From: Sphingobacteriales bacterium
GTDB lineage: Bacteria > Bacteroidota > Bacteroidia > Chitinophagales > Chitinophagaceae
Length of the DNA stretch: 64,000 bases
Direction: 5' to 3'
Assembly (NCBI GenBank): GCA_016235125.1
Contig: JACRLZ010000002.1
Location: forward strand, 124,001-188,000
A model generated the notes under the pieces. That model made no database searches, had not been told where the DNA came from, and saw only the letters and a list, made by a program, of their open reading frames with translations. Both the position numbers and the translations under genes were made by a program. Shown here one piece after another: positions 35,784 to 45,649 of the stretch (position 1 is the first letter of the stretch; every line of letters starts with the position of its first letter).

Positions 35784-35896
35784 TTCCCGATTGTTGCTGT
35801 TTCACTTTTCAAATTTCATACTGGTTCAAAACAATCCGGGTCCTGTAAAGTGGGGGCTGTGAGTTGCATCCCCTCCTCGGAGGGGCAGGGGTGGGT

Positions 35897-38800
35897 TTAT
35901 TGCTCCGCCCTTACCACTTCTTTATTTTTCAAAAGAGCTTTCTTATAGTCTTTCGGAAACACCTTCACAAAATTTTTCAGTTGGTTCTCAAAATCCTCCA
36001 GGATGAATTTAGCCACTGTGCTACCTGTATATTCAAAATGTTTTCGGATCATGGGGAATAATTCATTTTTATCATTCACATCACATTTATCCAAATCCAC
36101 CATTTCTGTATTACAGTTGTCAGCGAATTTTCCCTTTACATCATACACATAAGCGATACCCCCACTCATACCTGCTGCAAAATTTCTTCCTGTGTCGCCG
36201 AGTATCACTACCCGGCCACCAGTCATATATTCGCAGCCGTGATCTCCAACAGCTTCTACTACCACATTTGCACCTGAATTACGAACGCCGAACCGTTCGC
36301 CTGCCTTACCTCTTATGAATGCTTCTCCGGATGTAGCGCCATATAAAGCCACATTACCAATAATAATATTTTCTTCCGGAACAAATAATGCACTCTTTGG
36401 CGGATAAATAATCAATCTTGCACCGCTCAGTCCTTTACCAAAATAATCATTGGCATCGCCTTCCAGTTCCATGGTTAATCCTTTTGCAGCAAAGGCGCCG
36501 AAACTTTGCCCTGCCGTGCCGGTGAATCTGAAATGTATGCTGTCATCCGGTAAACCGTTACCACGGTGAACCTTTGTTATTTCATTTGATAAAATAGTTC
36601 CGGCAGTTCTGTCTGTATTCTTAATCTCAAACTCAGCCCTAACCTTATTCTTACTTTCAATCGCCGGCTTTGCTTTCTCCAATAATTTCCAGTCCAGCGC
36701 ATCGGCCAACCCATGATCCTGCTCTTCACTATAATATAACCCGGTATATACAGAAGCAGGCTCTTTGTATAAGACAGGAGCTAAATTTAATTTACTGTAT
36801 TTCCAATGCTGAAGATTCTCTCTCGCCTCTAGGTTATCTGCCTGCCCAATCATTTCATTTACGGTTTTAAAACCAAGCTCTGCCATGATCTCCCGTAACT
36901 CCTGCACAATAAATTTGAAAAAGTTTACTACATGATCAGCATTTCCTGTAAATCGTTTTCTTAATTCAGGGTCTTGTGTTGCCACACCAACTGGACAGGT
37001 GTTCATATGACATTTACGCATCATAATACATCCTTCCACTATTAGTGCAGCTGTAGCAATACCCCATTCTTCGGCGCCAAGCAATGCGGCCACAGCAATA
37101 TCCCTTCCTGTTTTCATTTGACCATCTGCCTGCACCACTACCCGGCTTCTTAATTTATTTCTTACCAATGTCTGCTGTGTTTCTGCTAAACCTAATTCCC
37201 ATGGAAGGCCCGCATGCTTGATGGAGCTGACCGGAGAGGCACCTGTACCACCATCATGTCCTGATATCAAAACCACATCGGCTTTTGCTTTAGTAACACC
37301 GGCTGCTATTGTTCCCACACCTGCTTTGCTTACTAACTTCACACTTATTCTTGCATTACGGTTTGCATTTTTCAAATCAAATATGAGTTGAGCCAGGTCT
37401 TCAATAGAATAAATATCATGATGGGGCGGGGGAGAAATCAATCCGACTCCCGGTGTGGAATGACGAACCCTGCCAATCCATTCATCTACTTTATGACCGG
37501 GTAATTGCCCGCCTTCACCCGGCTTGGCGCCCTGTGCCATTTTAATTTGTAATTCATCTGCTTCGGTTAAATATAAACTGGTAACACCAAACCTTGCCGA
37601 TGCTACCTGCTTTATGGCGCTGCGCATTGAATCTCCATTGGCTAATGGCTCATATCTTTTTTCATCTTCACCTCCTTCACCGGTATTGCTTTTAGCGCCG
37701 AGGCGGTTCATGGCAATAGCTAATGTGGTATGTGCTTCCCATGAAATGGAACCAAAGCTCATAGCGCCGGTAGCAAACCGTTTGTAAATATTCTCAGCAG
37801 CTTCTACCTCGTCAATAGAAATGGAAGGACGATTCTTTTTGAATTGCAATAAACTTCTGAGTGTACAGGCTTTTTCACCCTGGTCATTCACCAGTTTTGA
37901 ATATTTTTTGAAAATATTGTAATCATTCATCTTTGTTGCGTGTTGCAGCAGGTGAATGGTTTGTGGATTGAATAAATGAAATTCACCTTTTCTTTTCCAC
38001 TGATAAATACCACCGGTTGATAAACGGTCAACAGGAATATCTTTTTTACTGAATGAAAAGAAATGTTTGGCCAGGGTTTCTCTTGCAATCTCATCCAATC
38101 CCATGCCTTCAATGCGGGAAGTGGCGCCGGTAAAATATTTATTTACCACATCCTGGTTCAATCCTAATATTTCAAAAATTTGTGCACCCTGGTATGACTG
38201 AAGAGTGGAAATGCCCATTTTGGAAAATACTTTCAGCAACCCGTCGTTCACTGCTTTGATATAATTTTTCTTCAGCTCATCTTCACTGAGTGATGTGTGA
38301 AGCTTGCCTGTTTCTTTCATATCACGAATGGAAGAAAGAGCTAAGTAAGGATTGATAGCTGTTGCACCAAAACCAACCAGGCAGGCAAAATGATGAACTT
38401 CCCACACATCGCCTGCTTCAACAATGATACCTACCTGTCCCCGCATTCCTTTGCGGATGAGGTGGTGATGAATGGCGGCAGTTGCCAGCAGGGAGGGGAT
38501 TGGTGCATGGCTGGAATCAATCGCCCTGTCCTGCAGTATCAAAACTTTAAAACCATCCTCCACTGCATGAACTGCATATTCGCAAATTCTGTCAATACCT
38601 TTTTGAAGTGATCCGGGTTTACCATCAGCCTTGAAATAACATTGAATCGTTTTTGACTGAAACAAACCCGTATCAATACTTCTGATTTTTTCTAATTCAT
38701 GATTGCAGAGCACCGGTTGTTTCAAAGCAACACTATGGCAGGTTAGCGGATCTTCCACTAATAAGTTTCCATTGTTGCCTACGAAAGTTGACAATGACAT

Positions 38801-40414
38801 CACCAGCCTTTCACGGATGGGATCTATCGGGGGATTAGTAACCTGTGCAAATAATTGTTTGAAATAACTGCTGAGATGCTGCGGCTGATCGCTAAGAACA
38901 GCCAGTGGCACATCACTGCCCATTGACCCGACAGGTTCTTTACCTTCCAACGCCATGGGTGCAATGATGATATCCAGATCTTCCGAAGAATAACCAAAAG
39001 CTTTCTGGTATTTAAAAACCTGCTCATGTTCCAGGTGAGTGAACATAACTCTTGGCTCAGGCAGTTCTTCCAAACGTATTTTGTATTTATTCAGCCATTC
39101 GCTATATGGTTTTTGCGAACAAATATTTTGTTTTAATTCTTCATCGCTGATGATCCTTCCTTTTTCCAGGTCCACTATAAACATTTTCCCGGGCTGCAAC
39201 CTTCCTTTTTCTATTATACAGGCGGGGTCAACAGGAAGCACTCCTGTTTCTGATGCCATGATCACACGGTCATCATTGGTGACGCAATATCTTGATGGAC
39301 GAAGACCGTTTCTGTCCAATGTGGCACCAATTATTTTTCCATCAGTAAATGAAATAGACGCAGGTCCGTCCCAGGGTTCCATAAAGGAAGAGTGAAATTC
39401 ATAAAAAGCTTTCTTTACCGGGTCCATTTCCTCATGTCCATCCCATGCTTCGGGTATCAGCATCATCATCACATGTGGTAAGGAACGGCCGGTTAAGGTG
39501 AGCAGCTCAATCATATTATCAAGACAAGCGGAGTCGCTTTGTCCTTCGGTAATGATCGGCAGCAACATTTCCATTTCTTCTTTGGAGAAATATGGGGTGA
39601 TAAAACCATGCTCACTTGTCTTCAGCCAGTTTAAATTTCCCTGAAGTGTATTTATTTCTCCATTATGAGCAATGAAACGAAATGGCTGCGCCAGTTTCCA
39701 GGAAGGAAATGTATTGGTGGCAAATCTTGAATGTACCAGGCCAAATGCACTTACCACTCTTTTGTTGTTCAGATCAGGAAAATATTGCCGGAGCTGTAAA
39801 CTCGTCAACTGGCCTTTATAAACAACTGTTTTATAAGAAAGCGATGCGATGTAAAAGCCAATGGAATCTTTTCTTACCGTATCATTGACGGTGTGGCTTG
39901 CATAGTTCCTGAGGATAAATAATTTTCTTTCAAAATCATCAGGGTTAGAAATATGATCAGGACGGGCAATGAAAACCTGTTCAATTTCCGGCTCTACGCT
40001 CAATGCAGTTGGTCCGATGTCACGGGTGTTCACCGGCACTTTTCTATAAGCAATTATTTCAAGCCCTAATTTTTCGGCAGCACGGTTGAAGATGTCACGG
40101 CACTCTTCCCTCAGTCTTATTTCTTTGGGAAAAAATATTGTTCCCACACCGTACTTGCCATAGGAGGGAAGATGGACGCCAAGTTTCAAACATTCATCAA
40201 AGAAAAATTCATGTGGGGTTTGAATCATGATGCCGGCTCCGTCGCCGGTATTGTTTTCACAACCACAGGCGCCACGGTGCTCCATATTTTCCAGCACAGT
40301 CAACGCATCTGAAATATGCTGGTGAGATTTGTTGCCCTTGATATTGGCGACAAAGCCAATGCCGCATGAATCATGTTCAAAGGAAGGATGATATAATCCC
40401 TGGTTGCCTGCCAT
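35897..40414 (-). CDS. gltB: Glutamate synthase large subunit
   Basis: The product has 1505 residues from the ATG at 40414; the longer frame begins with TTG at 40423. A short propeptide precedes the catalytic Cys of the glutaminase domain (HDSCGIGF, C17), which becomes the N-terminal nucleophile. The central and FMN synthase domains follow, with KPGEGGQLPGHKV and ISGHDGGTGASP. The [3Fe-4S] cysteines lie in CIMMRKCHMNTCPVG, and a C-terminal GxGxG beta-helix closes the protein. With GltD it makes two glutamates from glutamine and 2-oxoglutarate. It ends beside a repeat-rich gap before gltD. Confidence 0.97.
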   Translation of the reverse strand: MAGNQGLYHPSFEHDSCGIGFVANIKGNKSHQHISDALTVLENMEHRGACGCENNTGDGAGIMIQTPHEFFFDECLKLGVHLPSYGKYGVGTIFFPKEIRLREECRDIFNRAAEKLGLEIIAYRKVPVNTRDIGPTALSVEPEIEQVFIARPDHISNPDDFERKLFILRNYASHTVNDTVRKDSIGFYIASLSYKTVVYKGQLTSLQLRQYFPDLNNKRVVSAFGLVHSRFATNTFPSWKLAQPFRFIAHNGEINTLQGNLNWLKTSEHGFITPYFSKEEMEMLLPIITEGQSDSACLDNMIELLTLTGRSLPHVMMMLIPEAWDGHEEMDPVKKAFYEFHSSFMEPWDGPASISFTDGKIIGATLDRNGLRPSRYCVTNDDRVIMASETGVLPVDPACIIEKGRLQPGKMFIVDLEKGRIISDEELKQNICSQKPYSEWLNKYKIRLEELPEPRVMFTHLEHEQVFKYQKAFGYSSEDLDIIIAPMALEGKEPVGSMGSDVPLAVLSDQPQHLSSYFKQLFAQVTNPPIDPIRERLVMSLSTFVGNNGNLLVEDPLTCHSVALKQPVLCNHELEKIRSIDTGLFQSKTIQCYFKADGKPGSLQKGIDRICEYAVHAVEDGFKVLILQDRAIDSSHAPIPSLLATAAIHHHLIRKGMRGQVGIIVEAGDVWEVHHFACLVGFGATAINPYLALSSIRDMKETGKLHTSLSEDELKKNYIKAVNDGLLKVFSKMGISTLQSYQGAQIFEILGLNQDVVNKYFTGATSRIEGMGLDEIARETLAKHFFSFSKKDIPVDRLSTGGIYQWKRKGEFHLFNPQTIHLLQHATKMNDYNIFKKYSKLVNDQGEKACTLRSLLQFKKNRPSISIDEVEAAENIYKRFATGAMSFGSISWEAHTTLAIAMNRLGAKSNTGEGGEDEKRYEPLANGDSMRSAIKQVASARFGVTSLYLTEADELQIKMAQGAKPGEGGQLPGHKVDEWIGRVRHSTPGVGLISPPPHHDIYSIEDLAQLIFDLKNANRNARISVKLVSKAGVGTIAAGVTKAKADVVLISGHDGGTGASPVSSIKHAGLPWELGLAETQQTLVRNKLRSRVVVQADGQMKTGRDIAVAALLGAEEWGIATAALIVEGCIMMRKCHMNTCPVGVATQDPELRKRFTGNADHVVNFFKFIVQELREIMAELGFKTVNEMIGQADNLEARENLQHWKYSKLNLAPVLYKEPASVYTGLYYSEEQDHGLADALDWKLLEKAKPAIESKNKVRAEFEIKNTDRTAGTILSNEITKVHRGNGLPDDSIHFRFTGTAGQSFGAFAAKGLTMELEGDANDYFGKGLSGARLIIYPPKSALFVPEENIIIGNVALYGATSGEAFIRGKAGERFGVRNSGANVVVEAVGDHGCEYMTGGRVVILGDTGRNFAAGMSGGIAYVYDVKGKFADNCNTEMVDLDKCDVNDKNELFPMIRKHFEYTGSTVAKFILEDFENQLKNFVKVFPKDYKKALLKNKEVVRAEQ

Positions 40415-40553
40415 GAGGTGCAATTAATTTTAGTGAATACAGCCGTTAACTATATTTCAATAGCAAGCAATGCTCTTGAAAATACAAAAAAGCTTCCAGC
40501 AGGATAAGGAATCATAACAGTATTTGTCCACAAGTTGATATCAAACAAGTGGA

Positions 40554-41810
40554 TTAAATAAGATAACCAAACAACTGATCGTTCTTATTTATTTCTGAAA
40601 AACCAATATTTGAATTCTTCATCTTCAATAATAACAGTTCATAATCTGAACGGCTCTGCAATTCAACACCCACGAGGGCAGGCCCATTTTCTTTGTTCGT
40701 CTTCTGCATATATTCAAACCGGGTGATGTCATCCGTTGGCCCGAGCACATCATTCACAAATTCTTTTAATGCCCCGGGGCGTTGTGCAAAGCTGATGAGG
40801 AAATAATGTTTCAATCCTTCATACTGCAGGCTTCTTTCTTTTATCTCCTGCATCCTGTCAATATCATTATTGCTGCCGCTAACGATACAGACGATGTTCT
40901 TTCCTTTAATTTCATCAGCATAATTATCCAATGCAGTAATGGACATGGCCCCGGCAGGCTCCACTACTATTGCATCTTCATTGTACAATTTCAAAATAGT
41001 AGTGCAGATCTTTCCTTCGGGAACAAGGCACATATCATCCAGCACTTCTTTGCAAATGGAAAATGTAAGTTCCCCAACTCTTTTTACAGCAGCCCCGTCA
41101 ACAAACCGTTCTATGTTGTCCAAGGTTACAGGGTAACCAGCTTTAAGCGCTTCATACATGGAAGAGGCACCTTCCGGCTCAGCGCCAATGATCTTTGTTT
41201 TGGGGGAATAGGTTTTGAAGTAAGAGCCAACTCCGGCACTTAATCCTCCGCCACCTACAGGCACAAACAAATAATCAATTTCAGACTGGTCTTCCAATAT
41301 TTCTACGGCAACCGTTCCTTGTCCTTCAATAATTCTGTAATCATCAAAAGGAGGGATGAATGTCATGCCATTTTCTTCAGTAAACTTTTTTGCAGCCACT
41401 GCACAATCATCAAACGTATCGCCAATAAGTTTTATCTCAATATTATTCTCCCCAAACATTTTTGTCTGACTGATTTTTTGTTTGGGAGTGATGATGGGCA
41501 TGAATACAATACCTTTTACATTCAGTTTTTTACAACTGCAGGCAAATCCCTGTGCATGATTACCTGCACTGGCACAAACAACTCCCCGTTGCAATTGTTC
41601 TTTTGGCAAAGAACTCATCATATTGTAAGCGCCACGAAGCTTGTAGGACCGTACCACCTGCAGATCTTCCCTTTTCAGAAAAACATTGCATTGATATTTT
41701 TTGGATAAGCTATGATTGAAAGTAAGAGGCGTCCGGGTGACAATTTTCTTCAGCCGCTGATATGCCGCTGCAAAATCCAGTTGAACGATATTATTAAGTG
41801 TTTGCTTCAT
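40554..41810 (-). CDS. ilvA: Threonine ammonia-lyase (threonine deaminase)
   Basis: The product has 418 residues. The PLP Lys is K57 in VRSYKLRGAYN, preceded by FLKREDLQ; the phosphate loop is VPVGGGGLSAG. The C-terminal regulatory part is a single short ACT-like unit (GLKHYFLISFAQRPGALKEFVNDVLG), shorter than the two-unit enterobacterial enzyme. It makes 2-oxobutanoate for isoleucine. It starts nine bases after ilvC, so it ends the ilvE-ilvD-ilvB-ilvN-ilvC-ilvA series, and it uses the product of the nearby thr operon. Confidence 0.96.
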   Translation of the reverse strand: MKQTLNNIVQLDFAAAYQRLKKIVTRTPLTFNHSLSKKYQCNVFLKREDLQVVRSYKLRGAYNMMSSLPKEQLQRGVVCASAGNHAQGFACSCKKLNVKGIVFMPIITPKQKISQTKMFGENNIEIKLIGDTFDDCAVAAKKFTEENGMTFIPPFDDYRIIEGQGTVAVEILEDQSEIDYLFVPVGGGGLSAGVGSYFKTYSPKTKIIGAEPEGASSMYEALKAGYPVTLDNIERFVDGAAVKRVGELTFSICKEVLDDMCLVPEGKICTTILKLYNEDAIVVEPAGAMSITALDNYADEIKGKNIVCIVSGSNNDIDRMQEIKERSLQYEGLKHYFLISFAQRPGALKEFVNDVLGPTDDITRFEYMQKTNKENGPALVGVELQSRSDYELLLLKMKNSNIGFSEINKNDQLFGYLI

Positions 41811-41819
41811 ATTAATCGT

Positions 41820-42953
41820 TTATCCCACCGATTCAGTTTTCAATGTCAGCCTGCTGAACACTTCTTTGGTGGATGGAACAGGAGATGTAAATGGTTTTGC
41901 AGTCTTGGGTTGATTTTCGGGCCGCAGGCTTCTTACTGTTTTTCCGGTTTGCCACAATTCACTTTCACGCAGCTCTTTCAATTCTTCTTCTAATTTTTCT
42001 CTATAATCAGCCTTGCTGTTACTGTCAATGGAACGCTGCGATTCTTTGCCTGCAGCAACACTCTCATATAATTCTTTAAAAACGGGGGCGGTGGCATCCC
42101 GGAATTTTTTCCACCAGTCCAATGCGCCACGTTGGGCAGTGGTAGAGCAATTCCCATACATCCAGTCCATTCCATTCTCAGCTACCAATGGCATCAATGA
42201 TTGTGTAAGCTCTTCTACAGTTTCATTAAAAGCTTCGGAAGGTGAATGACCTTTTGAACGAAGCACTTCATATTGCGCAGCAAAAATTCCCTGGATGGCG
42301 CCCATCAATGTTCCTCTTTCCCCGGTCAGGTCTGAGTACACTTCTTTTTTAAAATCGGTTTCAAATAAATACCCGCTGCCCACAGCTATGCCTAATGCAG
42401 CTACTCTTTCAAATGCTTTGCCGGTAGCATCCTGGTATATGGCATAGGAGCTATTCAATCCCCGGCCCTGTAAAAACATTCTTCTTAATGAAGTGCCTGA
42501 ACCTTTTGGTGCAACCAGAAACACATCAACATCTTTTGGCGGAACAATTCCTGTTTGTTCATTGAACGTAATACCAAAGCCATGTGAAAAATATAATGCT
42601 TTGCCGGGTGTAAGATGTTTTTTTACTGTTGGCCACAAAGCTATTTGTGCAGCATCGCTCAGCAGGTAACAAATAATAGTTCCTCTTTGCAGCGCTTCTT
42701 CAATTTCAAATAGAGTTTCGCCGGGAACAAATCCGTCACGAATGGCTTTGTCCCATGTTTTGGAATTTTTTCGCTGACCAACGATTACGTTGATACCATT
42801 GTCTCTTTGATTCAACGCCTGGCCGGGTCCCTGTACGCCATAGCCAATAATAGCGACTGTTTCATTTTTTAAAACCTGTTGTGCTTTGCTGAGTGGAAAT
42901 TCTTCCCTTGTTACAACGTTTTCTTCCACTCCGCCGAAATTCAGTTTTGCCAT
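41820..42953 (-). CDS. ilvC: Ketol-acid reductoisomerase
   Basis: The product has 377 residues. The NADPH loop is VAIIGYGVQGPGQALN; the acid-rich metal site is in DLTGERGTLMGAIQGIFAAQYEV, and E/S residues follow in ETVEELTQSLMPLV. YGNCSTTAQRGALDWW matches the family. A C-terminal tail of about 30 residues rich in Pro/Thr extends past the domain. The length lies between the short class I and long class II types, as is common in Bacteroidota. It catalyses the second shared step of valine and isoleucine synthesis. Confidence 0.96.
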   Translation of the reverse strand: MAKLNFGGVEENVVTREEFPLSKAQQVLKNETVAIIGYGVQGPGQALNQRDNGINVIVGQRKNSKTWDKAIRDGFVPGETLFEIEEALQRGTIICYLLSDAAQIALWPTVKKHLTPGKALYFSHGFGITFNEQTGIVPPKDVDVFLVAPKGSGTSLRRMFLQGRGLNSSYAIYQDATGKAFERVAALGIAVGSGYLFETDFKKEVYSDLTGERGTLMGAIQGIFAAQYEVLRSKGHSPSEAFNETVEELTQSLMPLVAENGMDWMYGNCSTTAQRGALDWWKKFRDATAPVFKELYESVAAGKESQRSIDSNSKADYREKLEEELKELRESELWQTGKTVRSLRPENQPKTAKPFTSPVPSTKEVFSRLTLKTESVG

Positions 42954-43030
42954 GTTAGTTGATTTTAAGTTGCGAGGTGAAGCCGAAGCAATCCCCTCTT
43001 GTTAATTATAGATTTTTATTTTTTGTTTGT

Positions 43031-43170
43031 CATCGCCTGTGCTACTATCAGCTTCGTTGCGTCGCACCCTTCATCGTCCGGTAATTCTATTCAGCAACCC
43101 ACCCCAATTCACTAAAGCAATTTGTTTTTCTCAATTCGCCCCTCCCAGGAGGGGAAGTGTACTAAAGCAT
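43031..43170 (+). repeat. Interspersed intergenic repeat, copy B
   Basis: This copy lies in the 267-base gap between ilvC and ilvN. It has the same ordered blocks as copies A and C, including CAACCCACCCCAATTCACTA and a GCCCCTCCCAGGAGGGG hairpin followed by GTGTACTAAAGCA. Confidence 0.8.
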
Positions 43171-43220
43171 TTCTTTTTATTTCTTACTCTTTTTCTCCTT
43201 TTCTCTTTTAATCTCTTAGC

Positions 43221-43811
43221 TTACATTGAAAACACTTCTTCCTTCTTATTCAAATACTCATTCTCTATCACTTCTTCGCCCGGTTCTTTGTACTCAAATT
43301 CTTTTAGCCGTTCATGAAAATCGCTGCTGCCTTTAATGATGGCCACCCTGGCGCTCCGTACAAATTCAATTAATCCGTAAGGCTCCAGTGCTTTGATCAG
43401 GTTGTCTGTTTCTTCCCGGTGGCCTGTTGTTTCAAATACTGTATAGTCTTTTCGGATTGCTACAGCCCGGGCGCCATACTCCCGGAGCAATCTTTCTACT
43501 TTTACTTTTTCAGCAATGGCATCTGTGCTTACTTTATACAGGGCAAGTTCCTGCCAAACGATCTCATCTTCCGTATTGTAATAGGCTTTTAATACTTCTA
43601 CCTGTTTTTCAATCTGGCGGCATAGTTTGCTCACTACTTCTTCCGTTTCAGTAATGACAATCGTAAAGCGATGTACACTGTCTACTTCGGTAGGAGAAGT
43701 ATTCAGGCTTTCAATATTAATTTTTCTCCTGGAAAAAATAATAGCGATGCGATTTAGCAAACCAATCTGGTTTTCCGTGTAAACTGTTACTGTAAATTCT
43801 TTTTTACTCAT
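43221..43811 (-). CDS. ilvN: Acetolactate synthase small (regulatory) subunit
   Basis: The 196-residue product starts with an ACT domain (FTVTVYTENQIGLLNRIAIIFSRRKINIESLNTSPTE), as in IlvH/IlvN regulatory subunits. A second regulatory part follows (ELALYKVSTDAIAEKVKVERLL...GHREETDNLIKALEPYG). The tail after residue 165 is charged and variable. It binds valine-family effectors and stimulates IlvB. It lies 46 bases after ilvB and before a repeat-filled gap. Confidence 0.95.
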   Translation of the reverse strand: MSKKEFTVTVYTENQIGLLNRIAIIFSRRKINIESLNTSPTEVDSVHRFTIVITETEEVVSKLCRQIEKQVEVLKAYYNTEDEIVWQELALYKVSTDAIAEKVKVERLLREYGARAVAIRKDYTVFETTGHREETDNLIKALEPYGLIEFVRSARVAIIKGSSDFHERLKEFEYKEPGEEVIENEYLNKKEEVFSM

Positions 43812-43857
43812 ATATTCTTTTTATCTGCCGACCGGGTCTTCAACCGCTGCCGGGGAG

Positions 43858-45594
43858 TTATTTTAATCGTACCTCACTTACACTGCATCCCTGCGGTACC
43901 ATCGGAAACACATTGTCTTCTTTACCCACCATTACTTCCAGCAAATAAGCGCCGTTATGTTCCAGCATCTTTTTTAATGACTGTTTCAGTTCTTCTCTTT
44001 TGTTTACCATTTTTCCTGCAATACCATATCCTTTTGCCACCTGCACATAATCAGGGCTCGCTATATCAACAAATGAATATCTCCTTTCATGAAACAGCTG
44101 TTGCCACTGGCGAACCATGCCCAAAAACTGATTATTCAGTATGATGATCTTTACTTCCACTTCAGCCTGCATGATGGTGCCGAGTTCTTGTATGGTCATC
44201 TGAATACCTCCATCACCAATTATGGCAACAACAGTTTTATCAGGTGCACCGGATTTGGCGCCAATGGCAGCCGGTAATGCAAAGCCCATAGTGCCAAGCC
44301 CGCCAGAAGTAATATTGCTTTTGGACTGGTTATATTTTGCATAGCGGCAGGTCACCATCTGATGCTGGCCCACATCTGTCACCACAACTGCATCTCCCTT
44401 TGTCAGCTCGTTTAATGCATCTATGACTTCGGCCATTGATAAGGCATCCGTTGTCGGGTTCATCTCAGGAACAATGCAGGTTTCTTCTTCTTCCTTTTTA
44501 TAATCACTGAACTTTTTCAGCCATTGCGGATACACTTTTTTCTCCAACAATTCAGTTAGCATTGGCAATGTCTCCTTGCAATCGCCCCAGACACCAACTG
44601 TTGCTTTTACATTTTTATCAATCTCTGACGGATCAATATCCAAATGAACCACCTTTGCCTGCTTTGCATATTTGTCAAGCCTGCCTGTTACCCGGTCGTC
44701 AAACCGCATTCCTACTGCTATTAATACATCACATTCATTTGTCAGCACATTTGGTCCATAGTTGCCATGCATACCCAGCATGCCCATCGCCAGCGGATGA
44801 TTGGTAGGAATAGCACTCATGCCCATGATGGTCCAGGCAGCGGGGATACCGGCTTTCTCAATAAATTGTTTAAATTCTTTTTCTGCTTTACCCAATATCA
44901 CTCCCTGTCCGAAAATGACAAATGGTTTCTCCGCATCGTTGATCAGCTTAGCAGCTGCCTCCACATATTCTTTTCTTACAATTGGCTTTGGGCGATAACT
45001 CCTGATATGAGCACATTTGACATAACCTTCGTAATTGAATTTTTGCAATTGTGCATTCTTTGTAATATCTATCAGCACAGGCCCCGGTCTTCCACTACCA
45101 GCGATATAAAATGCTTTGGCCAGCACAGCAGGAATTTCTGTTGCATCTGTTACCTGGTAATTCCATTTGGTAACAGGAGTGGTAATATTAATAACATCTG
45201 TTTCCTGGAAAGCATCGGTTCCAAGTAAGTGGGCATATACTTGCCCTGTGATACAAACAACAGGAGTAGAGTCAATCATTGCATCAGCCAAACCTGTTAC
45301 TAAATTTGTTGCACCGGGGCCACTGGTTGCAAACACCACACCTGTTCTTCCGCTTGCTCTTGCAAAACCCTGTGCTGCATGTATAGCTCCCTGCTCATGA
45401 CGAACAAGTATATGCTTCAGCTTATCATGATAATCATACAATGCATCATAGATTGGCATGATGGCGCCACCGGGGTAACCAAAAATAGTTTCTACACCTT
45501 CAGCAAGGAAGGCTTCCAGCACAGCTTTTGAACCGCTCAAAGAAGTAGTTTTTCTCTTCGCCGGTTTCATCTTTGTTATTTCAAGAATATCCAT
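43858..45594 (-). CDS. ilvB: Acetolactate synthase large subunit
   Basis: The product has 578 residues; the ATG at 45570 (residue 9) is an alternative start. The N-terminal thiamine-diphosphate domain has FGYPGGAIMPIYDAL and the catalytic Glu in VRHEQGAIHAAQGFARASG. The central FAD domain and the C-terminal TPP motif follow (GDGGIQMTIQELGTIMQAEV...NNQ). It condenses pyruvate, or pyruvate plus 2-oxobutanoate, in valine and isoleucine synthesis. It pairs with IlvN downstream and follows ilvD by 55 bases. Confidence 0.97.
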   Translation of the reverse strand: MDILEITKMKPAKRKTTSLSGSKAVLEAFLAEGVETIFGYPGGAIMPIYDALYDYHDKLKHILVRHEQGAIHAAQGFARASGRTGVVFATSGPGATNLVTGLADAMIDSTPVVCITGQVYAHLLGTDAFQETDVINITTPVTKWNYQVTDATEIPAVLAKAFYIAGSGRPGPVLIDITKNAQLQKFNYEGYVKCAHIRSYRPKPIVRKEYVEAAAKLINDAEKPFVIFGQGVILGKAEKEFKQFIEKAGIPAAWTIMGMSAIPTNHPLAMGMLGMHGNYGPNVLTNECDVLIAVGMRFDDRVTGRLDKYAKQAKVVHLDIDPSEIDKNVKATVGVWGDCKETLPMLTELLEKKVYPQWLKKFSDYKKEEEETCIVPEMNPTTDALSMAEVIDALNELTKGDAVVVTDVGQHQMVTCRYAKYNQSKSNITSGGLGTMGFALPAAIGAKSGAPDKTVVAIIGDGGIQMTIQELGTIMQAEVEVKIIILNNQFLGMVRQWQQLFHERRYSFVDIASPDYVQVAKGYGIAGKMVNKREELKQSLKKMLEHNGAYLLEVMVGKEDNVFPMVPQGCSVSEVRLK

Positions 45595-45649
45595 ATCAAT
45601 ACTTTTAAATATTCAACACTCAATAATCAATAAATCAATATTCAGATTC

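Noticed and set aside
40415..40423. gltB start at TTG three codons upstream
   Set aside because: The ATG at 40414 is the better codon and keeps the usual short propeptide before the catalytic Cys.
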